DNA from: Pseudomonas sp. AL03
Lineage (GTDB): Bacteria > Pseudomonadota > Gammaproteobacteria > Pseudomonadales > Pseudomonadaceae
Direction: 5' to 3'
Assembly: GCF_029960815.1 (NCBI RefSeq)
Contig: NZ_JASBRE010000006.1
Location: 166,349-230,348, forward strand
Length of the DNA: 64,000 bases
Under the pieces are notes generated by a model, which saw only the letters and a list, made by a program, of their open reading frames with translations, had not been told where the DNA came from and did no database searches. Each line of letters opens with the position of its first letter. The stretch's first letter is position 1. This document shows positions 28,980-37,380 of the stretch, piece after piece. The translations under genes were made by a program, and so were the position numbers.

Positions 28980-29870
28980 CTAGGAAGCAAAGGCCCGGGA
29001 CAGGGCGGTGAATCCCGGGCCGGCCAGTACGATCAATAACGCCGGGAAGAGAAACAGCATCATCACGACGGACATTTTGGCGGACATCTTGGAGATGTAT
29101 TCTTGCAGGCGTGTCAGGCGCCGGTCATCGAGCAATTGCTTGAGGGCCAGCAGGGATTTCATCGCACCGCCCCCCTGATGGATCAACTGCTGAAGGATGA
29201 CGCAGGTGTCGGTGAACTCATCGACAGCCAGCAAGCGAGTGGCCTTGTTCAGTTCTTCGCCCAGTTCCAGGCCGGAATCGACCCGGGTCAATACCAGACG
29301 CAACTCAAGGGTCAGGGCCGGCAATAATTGTTTGCCTTCATTGCTCAACACTCGCAGCGACTGCTCCACCGCCATGCCCGATTCGAACAGAATGCGCAGC
29401 AGCGGAATGAAGGTGGAAATCTCGCTCGCCAACTGTTTTTGCCGGTTCTGGGCGGCTGCGGCCAAAAGGCGTTTGGGGAGCAGGTAGCCGATGCCGGTGG
29501 CAAAGGCCGGGACGAGCCATTGGTTGTCCACCTGCGGGAAAAACACACCCTGGACCAGCAAGCTCAGGGCCAGTGCCAACACCGGGGCGCCCACCTGGAA
29601 GGCCGCGAACAGCGAGCGTCGCCGAGCGCTGCGCCAGCCGAGGCGATTGAGCAGGGTCTGGGTTTCATTATCCAGATTGACCGACCGTTGGCCGATCCGG
29701 CTGCTACCCAGCACCTGCAGCCAGTGACCCACACGACCCATATTCAGCCGTTTGCCGTCCAGCCGTTGGGCCACCTGACGAGCTCGTCGCTGCTGTTCCA
29801 GCAAACTGCCGAGCAGTAATAACGTAGCGCCCAGAAACAGCAGCGCGCTGATCAGCAGAGGCATTTTCAT
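28980..29870 (-). CDS. tadC: TadC, inner-membrane platform protein
   Basis: A 296-residue GspF-like membrane protein; with TadB it forms the platform on which the TadA ATPase works. It begins MKMPLLISALLFLGATLLLLG and shows the family segment SEISTFIPLLRILFESGMAVEQSLRVL and a C-terminal VVMMLFLFPALLIVLAGPGF. The chosen ATG overlaps the tadB stop (ATGA). The longer open frame is tadB read in another frame. Confidence 0.93.
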   Translation of the reverse strand: MKMPLLISALLFLGATLLLLGSLLEQQRRARQVAQRLDGKRLNMGRVGHWLQVLGSSRIGQRSVNLDNETQTLLNRLGWRSARRRSLFAAFQVGAPVLALALSLLVQGVFFPQVDNQWLVPAFATGIGYLLPKRLLAAAAQNRQKQLASEISTFIPLLRILFESGMAVEQSLRVLSNEGKQLLPALTLELRLVLTRVDSGLELGEELNKATRLLAVDEFTDTCVILQQLIHQGGGAMKSLLALKQLLDDRRLTRLQEYISKMSAKMSVVMMLFLFPALLIVLAGPGFTALSRAFAS

Positions 29871-30751
29871 ACGCTGCGCAACATGCGCCAGAGCGCCAGG
29901 CTGCCCACCACCTGCAGGCCGAACGCGGACGCGAGCATGATTTGCCCCGAGTTGTCGTGCCACATGGCGAGCAAATAGAGGGGGTTGGTCGCCAGGAAAT
30001 AGCCGGCCAGACCAATCGGCAAACAGCCCAGGACCCATGCGGTCACCCGGGTTTCACCGGTCATGGCCCTGAGTTGGCGCGCAGCCTGCTCGCGCTCGCG
30101 GATCATCTTGATCAGGTTCTCCAACAGCTCACTGGCATTGCCGCCATAGCGGTGATTGACCCGCAACCCGAGCGCGAACAGGCGCAGTTCATCTTTCTCA
30201 TACAGTTCGGCGAGGTCCGAGGCGGCGTCCGGCAGGCTGACCCCCAGCTGCACGTTGCGCTGAACCCGGCCCATGGCATTCTTCAGCGGATCTTCGGCGG
30301 CGTCGATGGCGCCCAGCACCGCATCGGCCAGGGTCCGCCCGGACTTCAGACTGCGCACTGTGTGATCGAGCATTTGTGGCAGTTGTTCGATCATGCGCTG
30401 GAGTCGGTGCTGATAACGCCAATTGACATACAGACGCAGAATCAGCGGCGGCAGCAGTAACAGAACCAGCAAGCCGATCCAGCCACTGGTAGCAAATCCG
30501 AGCAAGATGCCAAAGGCCCAGATCAACAGCCACACCCCCAGTCGTTCAGTGGGGCGCCCGAGGCCGGCGCGCAAAAAGGCCCGCTCCACACCCGACCAGG
30601 ACGATTTCGCCACCACCGGCTCCGGTTGCCCCTGAGTCAGACGGCCCAGCACACGCTCGGTGCCGGTCTGGCGCAAACCGTTGTAAAACAGGCGGATCGA
30701 CAGCCCGAGCAAGATCAGGCAAACGAGAATAAGCAGCAGCGGTTTGAGCAT
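29867..30751 (-). CDS. tadB: TadB, inner-membrane platform protein
   Basis: A 294-residue GspF-family membrane protein and partner of TadC. An N-terminal membrane helix (LLLILVCLILLGLSIRLFYN) is followed by two hydrophobic segments and the cytoplasmic T2SF domain with MLDHTVRSLKSGRTLADAVLG and LGLRVNHRYGGNASELLENL. It starts nine bases after the tadA stop and overlaps tadC by four bases. Confidence 0.94.
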   Translation of the reverse strand: MLKPLLLILVCLILLGLSIRLFYNGLRQTGTERVLGRLTQGQPEPVVAKSSWSGVERAFLRAGLGRPTERLGVWLLIWAFGILLGFATSGWIGLLVLLLLPPLILRLYVNWRYQHRLQRMIEQLPQMLDHTVRSLKSGRTLADAVLGAIDAAEDPLKNAMGRVQRNVQLGVSLPDAASDLAELYEKDELRLFALGLRVNHRYGGNASELLENLIKMIREREQAARQLRAMTGETRVTAWVLGCLPIGLAGYFLATNPLYLLAMWHDNSGQIMLASAFGLQVVGSLALWRMLRSV

Positions 30752-30760
30752 GCTGTGGCC

Positions 30761-32041
30761 TCAGTACGCAGAGGGAGAGAGCGCCGACTCACGGCGCAGT
30801 TTGTCGCCCGCGGGGTTGACCGCCTCACGCATAAAACCGAAACCGCTGCGCCGGTCGAGCCGGAACAAGGTATTGGTGACGTAGACGTCATCGCGGATGC
30901 CGATTACCTCCACCACCTCGCTGACGCAGCGGCGGCCGTCGGGCATGCGCGTCAACTGGATGACTACATCCAGCGCGGCGCAGATCATTTGCCGCAGGGT
31001 GCGTTCGGCGATGGTGCGCCCCGTCAGGCCCACCAGCGTCTCCAGGCGCAACAACGCATCCTGGGCATTGTTGGCGTGCACGGTGCTCATGGAACCATCG
31101 TGGCCGGTGTTCATTGCGGTGAGTACGTCGAGCACTTCGACGCCACGAATCTCGCCGAGGATGATCCGGTCCGGGCGCATCCGCAGAGCGTTGCGAATCA
31201 GGTCACTGGCCTTCACTTCGCCGTGGCCTTCGGCATTCGGCGGTCGGGTTTCCAGGCGCACCACGTGAGGGTGGCCCAGTTGCAATTCGGCGACATCTTC
31301 GATGGTGACGAGTCGCTCGTGAGGGTTGATCAACTGGCTGAGAATGTTCAGCAGCGTGGTCTTGCCGGTGCCGGTGCCGCCGCTGATCAGGATATTGCAG
31401 CGCTTGCCCACGGCCTCCTGAATGAAGTCGAAGATGGCCTGATCGATGGTTTGCATCGCCATCAGGTCAGAGCTTTTGAGCATGTCCTTGCGAAATTTAC
31501 GTATCGACAGGCAGGGGCCATCGAGAGCAATCGGTGGAATGATCGCGTTGACCCGGCTGCCGTCGGGCAGTCGGGCATCGACCATCGGCGACGACTCATC
31601 GAGCCGTCGGCCGAGGGGTGCGAGGATCCGTTGCATAACCCGTTCGACGTGATGCGCATCGATGAAACGCAGGTCGCTTTGATGCAGTACGCCATCGCGT
31701 TCAACGAACACCCGGTGCGGGCCGTTGACCAGAATCTCCGTCACCGCCGGGTCCCGCAGCAGCACTTCCAAGGGGCCGAAACCGGTGAGTTCGTCGACGA
31801 TTTCTTCGGCCAGACGCTCCATTTCATACCGGGAAATCGCCAGGTGCAGCCGGGCGATGTACTCGGCAGTCTTGTCGACGACGAACTGTGAGAGCACCTG
31901 CCGCGAACCCTCCAGCAGGTTTTTGCCGGACTCCTCGATGGCGTCGATGATGTAGCGGTGCAGCACCAGTTTCAAGCCTTCGTGGTCGGTGTTACCGCTG
32001 GTTGTGCAGACAGGGGCGCCGAAGAGTTTTTCACCGCTCAT
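30761..32041 (-). CDS. tadA: TadA/CpaF secretion ATPase
   Basis: The hexameric ATPase that powers Flp pilus assembly and retraction. The 426-residue protein has Walker A GGTGTGKTTLLN (near residue 230), the Asp/Glu box, Walker B RPDRIILGEIRG and the His box around TGHDGSMSTVHANNAQDAL. Its start overlaps tadZ by four bases. All catalytic motifs are intact. Confidence 0.96.
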   Translation of the reverse strand: MSGEKLFGAPVCTTSGNTDHEGLKLVLHRYIIDAIEESGKNLLEGSRQVLSQFVVDKTAEYIARLHLAISRYEMERLAEEIVDELTGFGPLEVLLRDPAVTEILVNGPHRVFVERDGVLHQSDLRFIDAHHVERVMQRILAPLGRRLDESSPMVDARLPDGSRVNAIIPPIALDGPCLSIRKFRKDMLKSSDLMAMQTIDQAIFDFIQEAVGKRCNILISGGTGTGKTTLLNILSQLINPHERLVTIEDVAELQLGHPHVVRLETRPPNAEGHGEVKASDLIRNALRMRPDRIILGEIRGVEVLDVLTAMNTGHDGSMSTVHANNAQDALLRLETLVGLTGRTIAERTLRQMICAALDVVIQLTRMPDGRRCVSEVVEVIGIRDDVYVTNTLFRLDRRSGFGFMREAVNPAGDKLRRESALSPSAY

Positions 32042-33234
32042 TGCGCACCCCTCAAGCGGTTTAACCAGCCAGACTTGGGCTTGGCCAGGCTCTCGGAGCG
32101 CTTGGCCAACCGTTCACCGAGGGCGCGCAAGCTTTGAGTCAGGCCTTCGCGGGGGGCCAGTTCAAACAGAGTCACACCTTGGTTCTTGGCGTTAAGCCGC
32201 ACTTCCGGGCTGTAGACTAGGGTCGCGATGACCTCCATGCCGAAGCTTTTGCCCAGGGTCTCGGAGTCCGGTGAGACGTTGCGCAGGTAGCGGTCCACCA
32301 GCAGTTTGGCGTGATCGAGCTTAATGCCTTTTTCACGCCACAGGTTGAGTACCGCCAGGTTGCGGCGGCAGTCGAGTACGTTCTGATCGGTGTACCACAG
32401 CAACTTGTCGCAATGGCTGACGAAGGTGCGCAATGCTTCGCTGTCCGGCTGGCCGGTGAGGTTCACCACGATGTGCTGGAAGTGTTGACGCAGGGCGCTG
32501 AGCAGCATGTACAACTCGGCGGCACTGGTGTGTTCCAGCGGTTCATCGTGACTGGCGTAGGCGAGGATCCGCAGCCCCGCGTCGCAACGGGTGAAGGCGC
32601 TGTCGATCAGCGTCGCATCGAGGCGCCGCAAATGCCTGAGCGCATCGCCGAAGTGAAACGAACTCTCCAGCCCGAGCAGGGCCAGGCTGTCGCCGCTTGG
32701 CAGGCCCAGGTCCAGCAACAATGTTTGCTGACCGCTCTTCTGCACCACTTGCGCCAAGTGGGAGGCGAGCAATGCGCCGTCGGCGTTGCTCTGCACACCG
32801 TAGAGCACTGTCAGGCCACCGAGTTGGGTGTTCGGGGCCACCGGCGGCAGCCGTTTGCTCAACCGTCGCACCAACCCCGCAACTTCGCTGGAACGCGAAC
32901 CATAGGCCACGAAATCCCGTGCACCGGCGCGCATGGCATTGAGCACGAGTTGGTTGTCCATGCCGTCGCCGAGCACGACGATCGCCAGCATCGGCTTGGC
33001 TTCCAGGGCGCTTTCGATCAGTGCGCTTTGGGCCACCACGTGTTCGCGGTCCAGGCCGATGAACACCAGGCTGGCGAAGGTCACGTCCACCAGCGCCAGC
33101 AATTCGTCGAGGCTGCCACCGCCGGCGCTGACCACTTGGCCCAACGGGGCGAGGGCGCCTTGCAGCCACTCAAAGTCGGTGTTGTTGCGCGTGATCGCGA
33201 GGAAGGTCTGGCTCAGGTTCTGGCTCTGGCTCAT
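32038..33234 (-). CDS. tadZ: TadZ/CpaE, Flp pilus localisation protein
   Basis: A 398-residue ParA/MinD-like protein with an atypical receiver at the N-terminus (to about 130), thought to place the Tad machine at the pole. The ATPase half begins GGLTVLYGVQSNADGALLASHLAQ; the position of the Walker A loop lacks the conserved lysine and the GKT end, so nucleotide binding may be weak or lost. LLLDLGLPSGDSLALLG follows as the Walker A' equivalent. It overlaps rcpA and tadA by four bases each. Confidence 0.88.
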   Translation of the reverse strand: MSQSQNLSQTFLAITRNNTDFEWLQGALAPLGQVVSAGGGSLDELLALVDVTFASLVFIGLDREHVVAQSALIESALEAKPMLAIVVLGDGMDNQLVLNAMRAGARDFVAYGSRSSEVAGLVRRLSKRLPPVAPNTQLGGLTVLYGVQSNADGALLASHLAQVVQKSGQQTLLLDLGLPSGDSLALLGLESSFHFGDALRHLRRLDATLIDSAFTRCDAGLRILAYASHDEPLEHTSAAELYMLLSALRQHFQHIVVNLTGQPDSEALRTFVSHCDKLLWYTDQNVLDCRRNLAVLNLWREKGIKLDHAKLLVDRYLRNVSPDSETLGKSFGMEVIATLVYSPEVRLNAKNQGVTLFELAPREGLTQSLRALGERLAKRSESLAKPKSGWLNRLRGAQ

Positions 33235-34502
33235 TGCGATAATCCGCTGCGTTTATCGAAGTTGCCGTTTTCGAGGAAGTACAGGCGATACCAGTTGGGG
33301 TCGTAGTTGCGCAGTTTTTCACCGGGCAGCGACGGCAATTTCGCGTTGGCGGCCAATGGCTGGACCAGGTGCGGCGTGACGATCATCAGCAGCTCACGCT
33401 CTTCGCGGTTGACCGATGAGTTGCGAAAGAACGCGCCGATAATCGGGATGTCGCCCAGCCCCGGGAACTTGCTGACCTGCGAGGCATTGTGGGTGCTGAT
33501 CAAACCGCTGATGACGAAACTCTCGCCATCGGCCAGGGAAATACTGGTGTCGGTGCGGCGTATGGTGAACGCCGGAACGGTGGTGCCGCCGATGGTCACG
33601 CCGTTGTTGTAATCCAGTTCGCTGACCTCCGGCGCCACTTTGAGGACGATGCGGTCGTGACTGACCACGGTCGGCGTCAGCGTCAGGCGGATGCCGAATT
33701 CCTTGTATTCGATGGAGTAACTGTTGCTGTTGGCGCTGGGCACCGGAATCGGGATTTCACCGCCGGCCAGGAAACTGGCGCTCTGCCCGCTCAGGGCCAC
33801 CAGGCTTGGCCGCGCCAGGGTGTAGGCAAAGCCGCTGCCTTCCAGCGCATTGACGATGCCGAGAAATTTACTGCTGCCACCGCCCCAGACAATGTTGAAA
33901 CTGTCGTTGAGTAACGGAATGCTGGGCACCGCGATCCGCGGATCAATGTTGAACAGCGGCACCACGCCCGGCGTCACGGCGGTATTGGGCACCGTGCCGG
34001 GCGCCCCGAAGAGGAAATTGTTGGAGCCCTTGCCGAAAATCGACGTGCCGGCCTCTTTCAGTTTAGTCCGGCTGACTTCGACGAAACGAATGTCGGTCTG
34101 TACTTGCGACGGTAGCAGTGGGTCATCAGAGGGTAACCGTGTAGTGGTGGTCATCGCCGCGGTGGCCTTGCCCTGAACGAACACCATGCTCTGGCGCGGA
34201 GCGCTGGCGCAGGCGGTCCAGACCATCAGGCTGGTGGCGCCTGGGGCCACTCCGGTGAGTAAAAACGCCTGATTACCGTTGACTCGCACGTCGGCGATTT
34301 TCGGGTCGCCCACCGCCACCCGAGTGATCGCCACCGGCGATTGCACCTCCTGTTGCAGCCCTTCACCGACTTCCAGCACCGCAGGCAACGAACCCAGCGC
34401 GGCGCAGTTGCCGACGGCTGCGAACGTCACGCCGAGCGGCAGACCGCCCAGCAAAGAGACCCAGAGCAGGCCTTGGAATAGGGGCATGGAACGTCTGCGC
34501 AT
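33231..34502 (-). CDS. rcpA: RcpA/CpaC outer-membrane secretin
   Basis: The outer-membrane channel for the Flp pilus. In 423 residues there is a signal peptide (to about 29), an N-terminal pilus/BON-like domain with GDPKIADVRVNGNQAFLLTGVAPG, and the secretin core with FLAGGEIPIPVP, KEFGIRLTLTPTV and FPGLGDIPIIGAFFR near the end. It starts 21 bases after rcpC. The length is typical. Confidence 0.94.
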   Translation of the reverse strand: MRRRSMPLFQGLLWVSLLGGLPLGVTFAAVGNCAALGSLPAVLEVGEGLQQEVQSPVAITRVAVGDPKIADVRVNGNQAFLLTGVAPGATSLMVWTACASAPRQSMVFVQGKATAAMTTTTRLPSDDPLLPSQVQTDIRFVEVSRTKLKEAGTSIFGKGSNNFLFGAPGTVPNTAVTPGVVPLFNIDPRIAVPSIPLLNDSFNIVWGGGSSKFLGIVNALEGSGFAYTLARPSLVALSGQSASFLAGGEIPIPVPSANSNSYSIEYKEFGIRLTLTPTVVSHDRIVLKVAPEVSELDYNNGVTIGGTTVPAFTIRRTDTSISLADGESFVISGLISTHNASQVSKFPGLGDIPIIGAFFRNSSVNREERELLMIVTPHLVQPLAANAKLPSLPGEKLRNYDPNWYRLYFLENGNFDKRSGLSQ

Positions 34503-34523
34503 AAAGATGCGTCCTTGCTCGAC

Positions 34524-35471
34524 TCAGGGAATTTGTTGGGTGATTTCATTGCCGCGGATGACTTCCACGCTCGATTTGCGCGGTGCTGTGCCGCCGCTCG
34601 TGGCGACAGGTTTGGGTGGGGGCGTCATGGCCAGTTGGCTGAACTGGATCAACTCGCGGTTGGCACTGGCGAGGTTGGCCGATGAATCGCTTTCGCCGGC
34701 CCAGTAACGAGCCAGACGTTTCTCATCGGCGCTGCGTACGGCCAGGCGCAACACGCCGGCCTGGGCCGCCAACATCAGGCGACTCAATAGTTGTTCGGGG
34801 ACGGCAAGCAAGACGTTGCGGGCGCTGGCGCGCGATTGTTCCTGCCTGAGTTTTTCTTCGTTGCTGCGGGCCGGGCTTGCGGGTTGACCGTCGTTGGTCA
34901 ACCCCATCTGTTCGCCCACCCCGAGTACCCGCAAGGCCGGCACCACCAGTTGAGCCGACGGCTGAAGGTTGTTGTTGTCCATGCGCAGAAACAGCAGCAC
35001 ATCGACATAGTCCCCCGGTGTCAATTGCCCACCGGCATTGATCACTTCATCCACCGCGACGGCGAGGGCGCGTTCATCCGGACGAATCATCCGTGCCAGT
35101 CTGCCGCCGGCTTCGAAGCTTTCATCATTGAGCCAGCTGCCGGCAGTGAGGGCGCGCCAGGGCGTACGGCCAATCGCTTGATCGAGGCGGGTCAAGCTGC
35201 CGGCGGGGGCGGTGCGGAGTTTTTCCAGGGCAACGTCGGCGGCAGTAATCGACACGAACGGCGGCACGTCATGCAGGAGTACCACCACGGGTTGGCGGGT
35301 GGTGTCCTCCACCGACGCAGGTGTCGGGGCCGCGGCCGCGGGCGCGACAACGCTGGATTGCACAACAGGCTCGGGTGCCGGTTGACGGCTGAGTGTGAGG
35401 CCCCAGTAACCGGCAATGATGGCGCCCACCAAAAACAAACCGGCCAGGCCCAGAGTGATACGGCTGTTCAT
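34524..35471 (-). CDS. rcpC: RcpC/CpaB Flp pilus assembly protein
   Basis: A 315-residue inner-membrane-anchored periplasmic protein with an N-terminal membrane helix (ITLGLAGLFLVGAIIAGYWG) and a SAF/AFP-like beta-clip domain with TAGSWLNDESFEAGGRLARMIRPDERALAVAVDEV and GGQLTPGDYVDVLLF. It is the first gene of the rcp-tad operon. AAAGGGAG precedes the ATG at 35471; the earlier start at 35531 lies in the promoter region. Confidence 0.92.
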   Translation of the reverse strand: MNSRITLGLAGLFLVGAIIAGYWGLTLSRQPAPEPVVQSSVVAPAAAAPTPASVEDTTRQPVVVLLHDVPPFVSITAADVALEKLRTAPAGSLTRLDQAIGRTPWRALTAGSWLNDESFEAGGRLARMIRPDERALAVAVDEVINAGGQLTPGDYVDVLLFLRMDNNNLQPSAQLVVPALRVLGVGEQMGLTNDGQPASPARSNEEKLRQEQSRASARNVLLAVPEQLLSRLMLAAQAGVLRLAVRSADEKRLARYWAGESDSSANLASANRELIQFSQLAMTPPPKPVATSGGTAPRKSSVEVIRGNEITQQIP

Positions 35472-35795
35472 GACGGCTCTCCCTTTCCTGCTGCTTAAGA
35501 CCCCGTCACATCCAACGAGACAACTTCGCAATCAGGCAGCTATGAACATGGAACTATTTCGCTATTTGAAGGTAGCTCAGCTAGAGCGAAACGCCATTAC
35601 TGGTCTGAAAATAACTAACGAAAGTAAGTAGTCAGGGCGAAAACGTGCAGTTTTTGGCGTCAACGAAACAACTAATACTTTAGTGATAATTCGTTCTTAC
35701 AGTTGTGGGTACGGGGAATGCCGACAATGCTGATGCTGGCAAAGGCGAATCATGTTGCGGTCGTGCAACACCCGTCGTCGTCCAGGAGAAACGCC
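35472..35795. promoter_or_regulatory. Divergent rcpC / flp promoter region
   Basis: A 324-base gene-free stretch between the rcp-tad operon and flp, clearly richer in A and T (about 35560-35705) than the genes around it. By position it must hold both promoters and probably the PprB binding sites. I cannot name a specific operator with confidence. Confidence 0.55.
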
Positions 35796-35993
35796 ATGTC
35801 CATTTCCAAGCTTGCGCAGAAGATCAAATCCGAAATCGCTTTTTACAAAGGCCTGGCGAAAGATACCGAAGGTGCTTCGGGTATCGAATACGCCATTATT
35901 GCGGGCATGGTGGCAATCGCTATAGCGGCGTTTGTGACGCCGATCTCCGGGCTTATCACCACCATGTTTACCACTATCCAAGGCGCGCTTTGA
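35796..35993 (+). CDS. flp: Flp type IVb prepilin
   Basis: The pilin of the Tad machine, 65 residues. The leader ends in Gly26; the mature part starts ASGIEYAIIAGMVAIAIAAF, matching the G/xxxxEY cleavage rule with Glu31-Tyr32. The mature pilin has about 39 residues. CAGGAGA lies before the ATG. It is divergent from rcpC. Only one flp copy is seen in the window. Confidence 0.95.
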   Translation: MSISKLAQKIKSEIAFYKGLAKDTEGASGIEYAIIAGMVAIAIAAFVTPISGLITTMFTTIQGAL

Positions 35994-36077
35994 CCTGCCT
36001 GCTGTCAATGGTCAGCTACTTGCCAATCCCGCAAAGGGCTTCTAACGTCAGCGCTTAGTCCATTGCAGGTGTTGCCC

Positions 36078-36491
36078 ATGAACTCTCCCACACTCCCACG
36101 CCAACAGCTTCTACTGGTCGATGATGAGGAGGACGCGTTGTTGGAGCTGGCGGAGTTGCTGGAGGGCGAGGGGTTCACTTGTTTTACCGCGACCTCGGTC
36201 AAACTCGCGCTGCATCATCTGACGCGCAATCCCGATATTGCATTGGTGATTACGGACCTGCGGATGCCGGAGGAGAGTGGCATGTCGTTGATCAAGCGGT
36301 TGCGTGAACATACGTCCCGGCAGCATTTGCCGGTGATCGTGACGTCGGGGCATGCGGATATGGAGGATGTCAGTGACATGTTGCGGTTGCAGGTGCTGGA
36401 CCTGTTTCGCAAGCCGATTTATCACGTGCGGTTGTTGGAGACGCTTAATAATCTGTTTCCGCAGCCTCAAGCGGGACTCGTTGGGACCTGA
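36078..36491 (+). CDS. Single-domain response regulator
   Basis: A 137-residue receiver with no output domain. Acidic pocket DDEED (residues 15-19), phosphoacceptor Asp60 in LVITDLRMP, and FRKPIYH near the end. I use the ATG at 36078; a TTG five codons earlier is possible. It lies 84 bases after flp in the same direction. CheY-like or phosphorelay roles are both possible, and no partner kinase is adjacent. Confidence 0.88.
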   Translation: MNSPTLPRQQLLLVDDEEDALLELAELLEGEGFTCFTATSVKLALHHLTRNPDIALVITDLRMPEESGMSLIKRLREHTSRQHLPVIVTSGHADMEDVSDMLRLQVLDLFRKPIYHVRLLETLNNLFPQPQAGLVGT

Positions 36492-36523
36492 CTTTTTGAG
36501 GGTCTACATCCACTGCCGAGCGA

Positions 36524-37378
36524 TCAGGGAACAGGCCGCCAATGCCCGACCATATGCTCCAAATCGCCTGCGCCCACCAACCGCAGATCCCCACTGGCCC
36601 CCGCCGCACTGGCCAGCAATGTCACCTCACTGGGTAACCGCACCGGTTTCCTGAACTGCACCGCAATCTCGACATTCGCCGCCGGCAGATGCTCGCTTAA
36701 CGCCGCCAGCGTACGTGCCTTGTTCCACAACCCATGGGCGATGGCTGCAGGAAAACCGAAGAGTTTGGCGCTGACGGCACTCAGGTGAATCGGGTTGTAG
36801 TCGCCGGACACTTTGGCGTACTGCCGGCCAATGTCCGAGGGCGCTTTCCAGCGGGCCACTTGCGACATCTCCAGCGTCGATGCCAACACTTCTTCGATGG
36901 GCTGGCCTTCGAGTTTGACCCCGCGGCATAACATCTGGCTTTGCGCTTCCCACAGCGGCCCCAACTGATCGTCGAGCGTCGTCACCAGATCGAACGTCGC
37001 ACCTTTTTCATGTGGCTGAAGGTTTTGCACCTGCACGCTGACCCGCACGCGATTCACGCCGCCCATTGGACGCAAGATGCGAATGCGGTTGCTCAGGTGA
37101 ATCAACCCCAGCAGCGGGAACGGAAATTCCTTGGCCGTCAGCAATTGCATCTGCAACGCGAACGCCAGGAGGTGTGGATACGTGGGCGGCAGCAGGCCGT
37201 TGTCGGCAAAACCGCAGACGTTGCGATAGGCCGCCAGACGCTTCGAATCGACATTGACCCAACAGCGTAAACCCGAGTCGGGCAGGGTGGTGCCGGTGAC
37301 TTTGCGTCGCGTCGCTGCCCGCACGTACAACGCCGGCAGGCTCGGTTCGCGGTTGAGTGTGTGCCAATCGATGATCAT
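36524..37378 (-). CDS. MaoC-like acyl dehydratase
   Basis: A 284-residue double hot-dog protein of the (R)-specific enoyl-CoA/ACP hydratase type. The hydratase motif is seen as GDYNPIHLSAVSAKLFGFPAAIAHGLW (about residues 193-219), with the catalytic Asp and His in place. It starts two bases after the stop of the FabG-like gene; both are on the minus strand and opposite a thiolase. Together they suggest a fatty-acyl chain processing set. I chose MIIDWHTLNREPSLP; the longer frame overlaps the FabG gene. Confidence 0.88.
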   Translation of the reverse strand: MIIDWHTLNREPSLPALYVRAATRRKVTGTTLPDSGLRCWVNVDSKRLAAYRNVCGFADNGLLPPTYPHLLAFALQMQLLTAKEFPFPLLGLIHLSNRIRILRPMGGVNRVRVSVQVQNLQPHEKGATFDLVTTLDDQLGPLWEAQSQMLCRGVKLEGQPIEEVLASTLEMSQVARWKAPSDIGRQYAKVSGDYNPIHLSAVSAKLFGFPAAIAHGLWNKARTLAALSEHLPAANVEIAVQFRKPVRLPSEVTLLASAAGASGDLRLVGAGDLEHMVGHWRPVP

Positions 37379-37380
37379 GC

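Noticed and set aside
36063..36077. TTG start five codons before the lone receiver protein
   Set aside because: The ATG at 36078 gives the normal receiver N-terminus, and no better SD favours the TTG.
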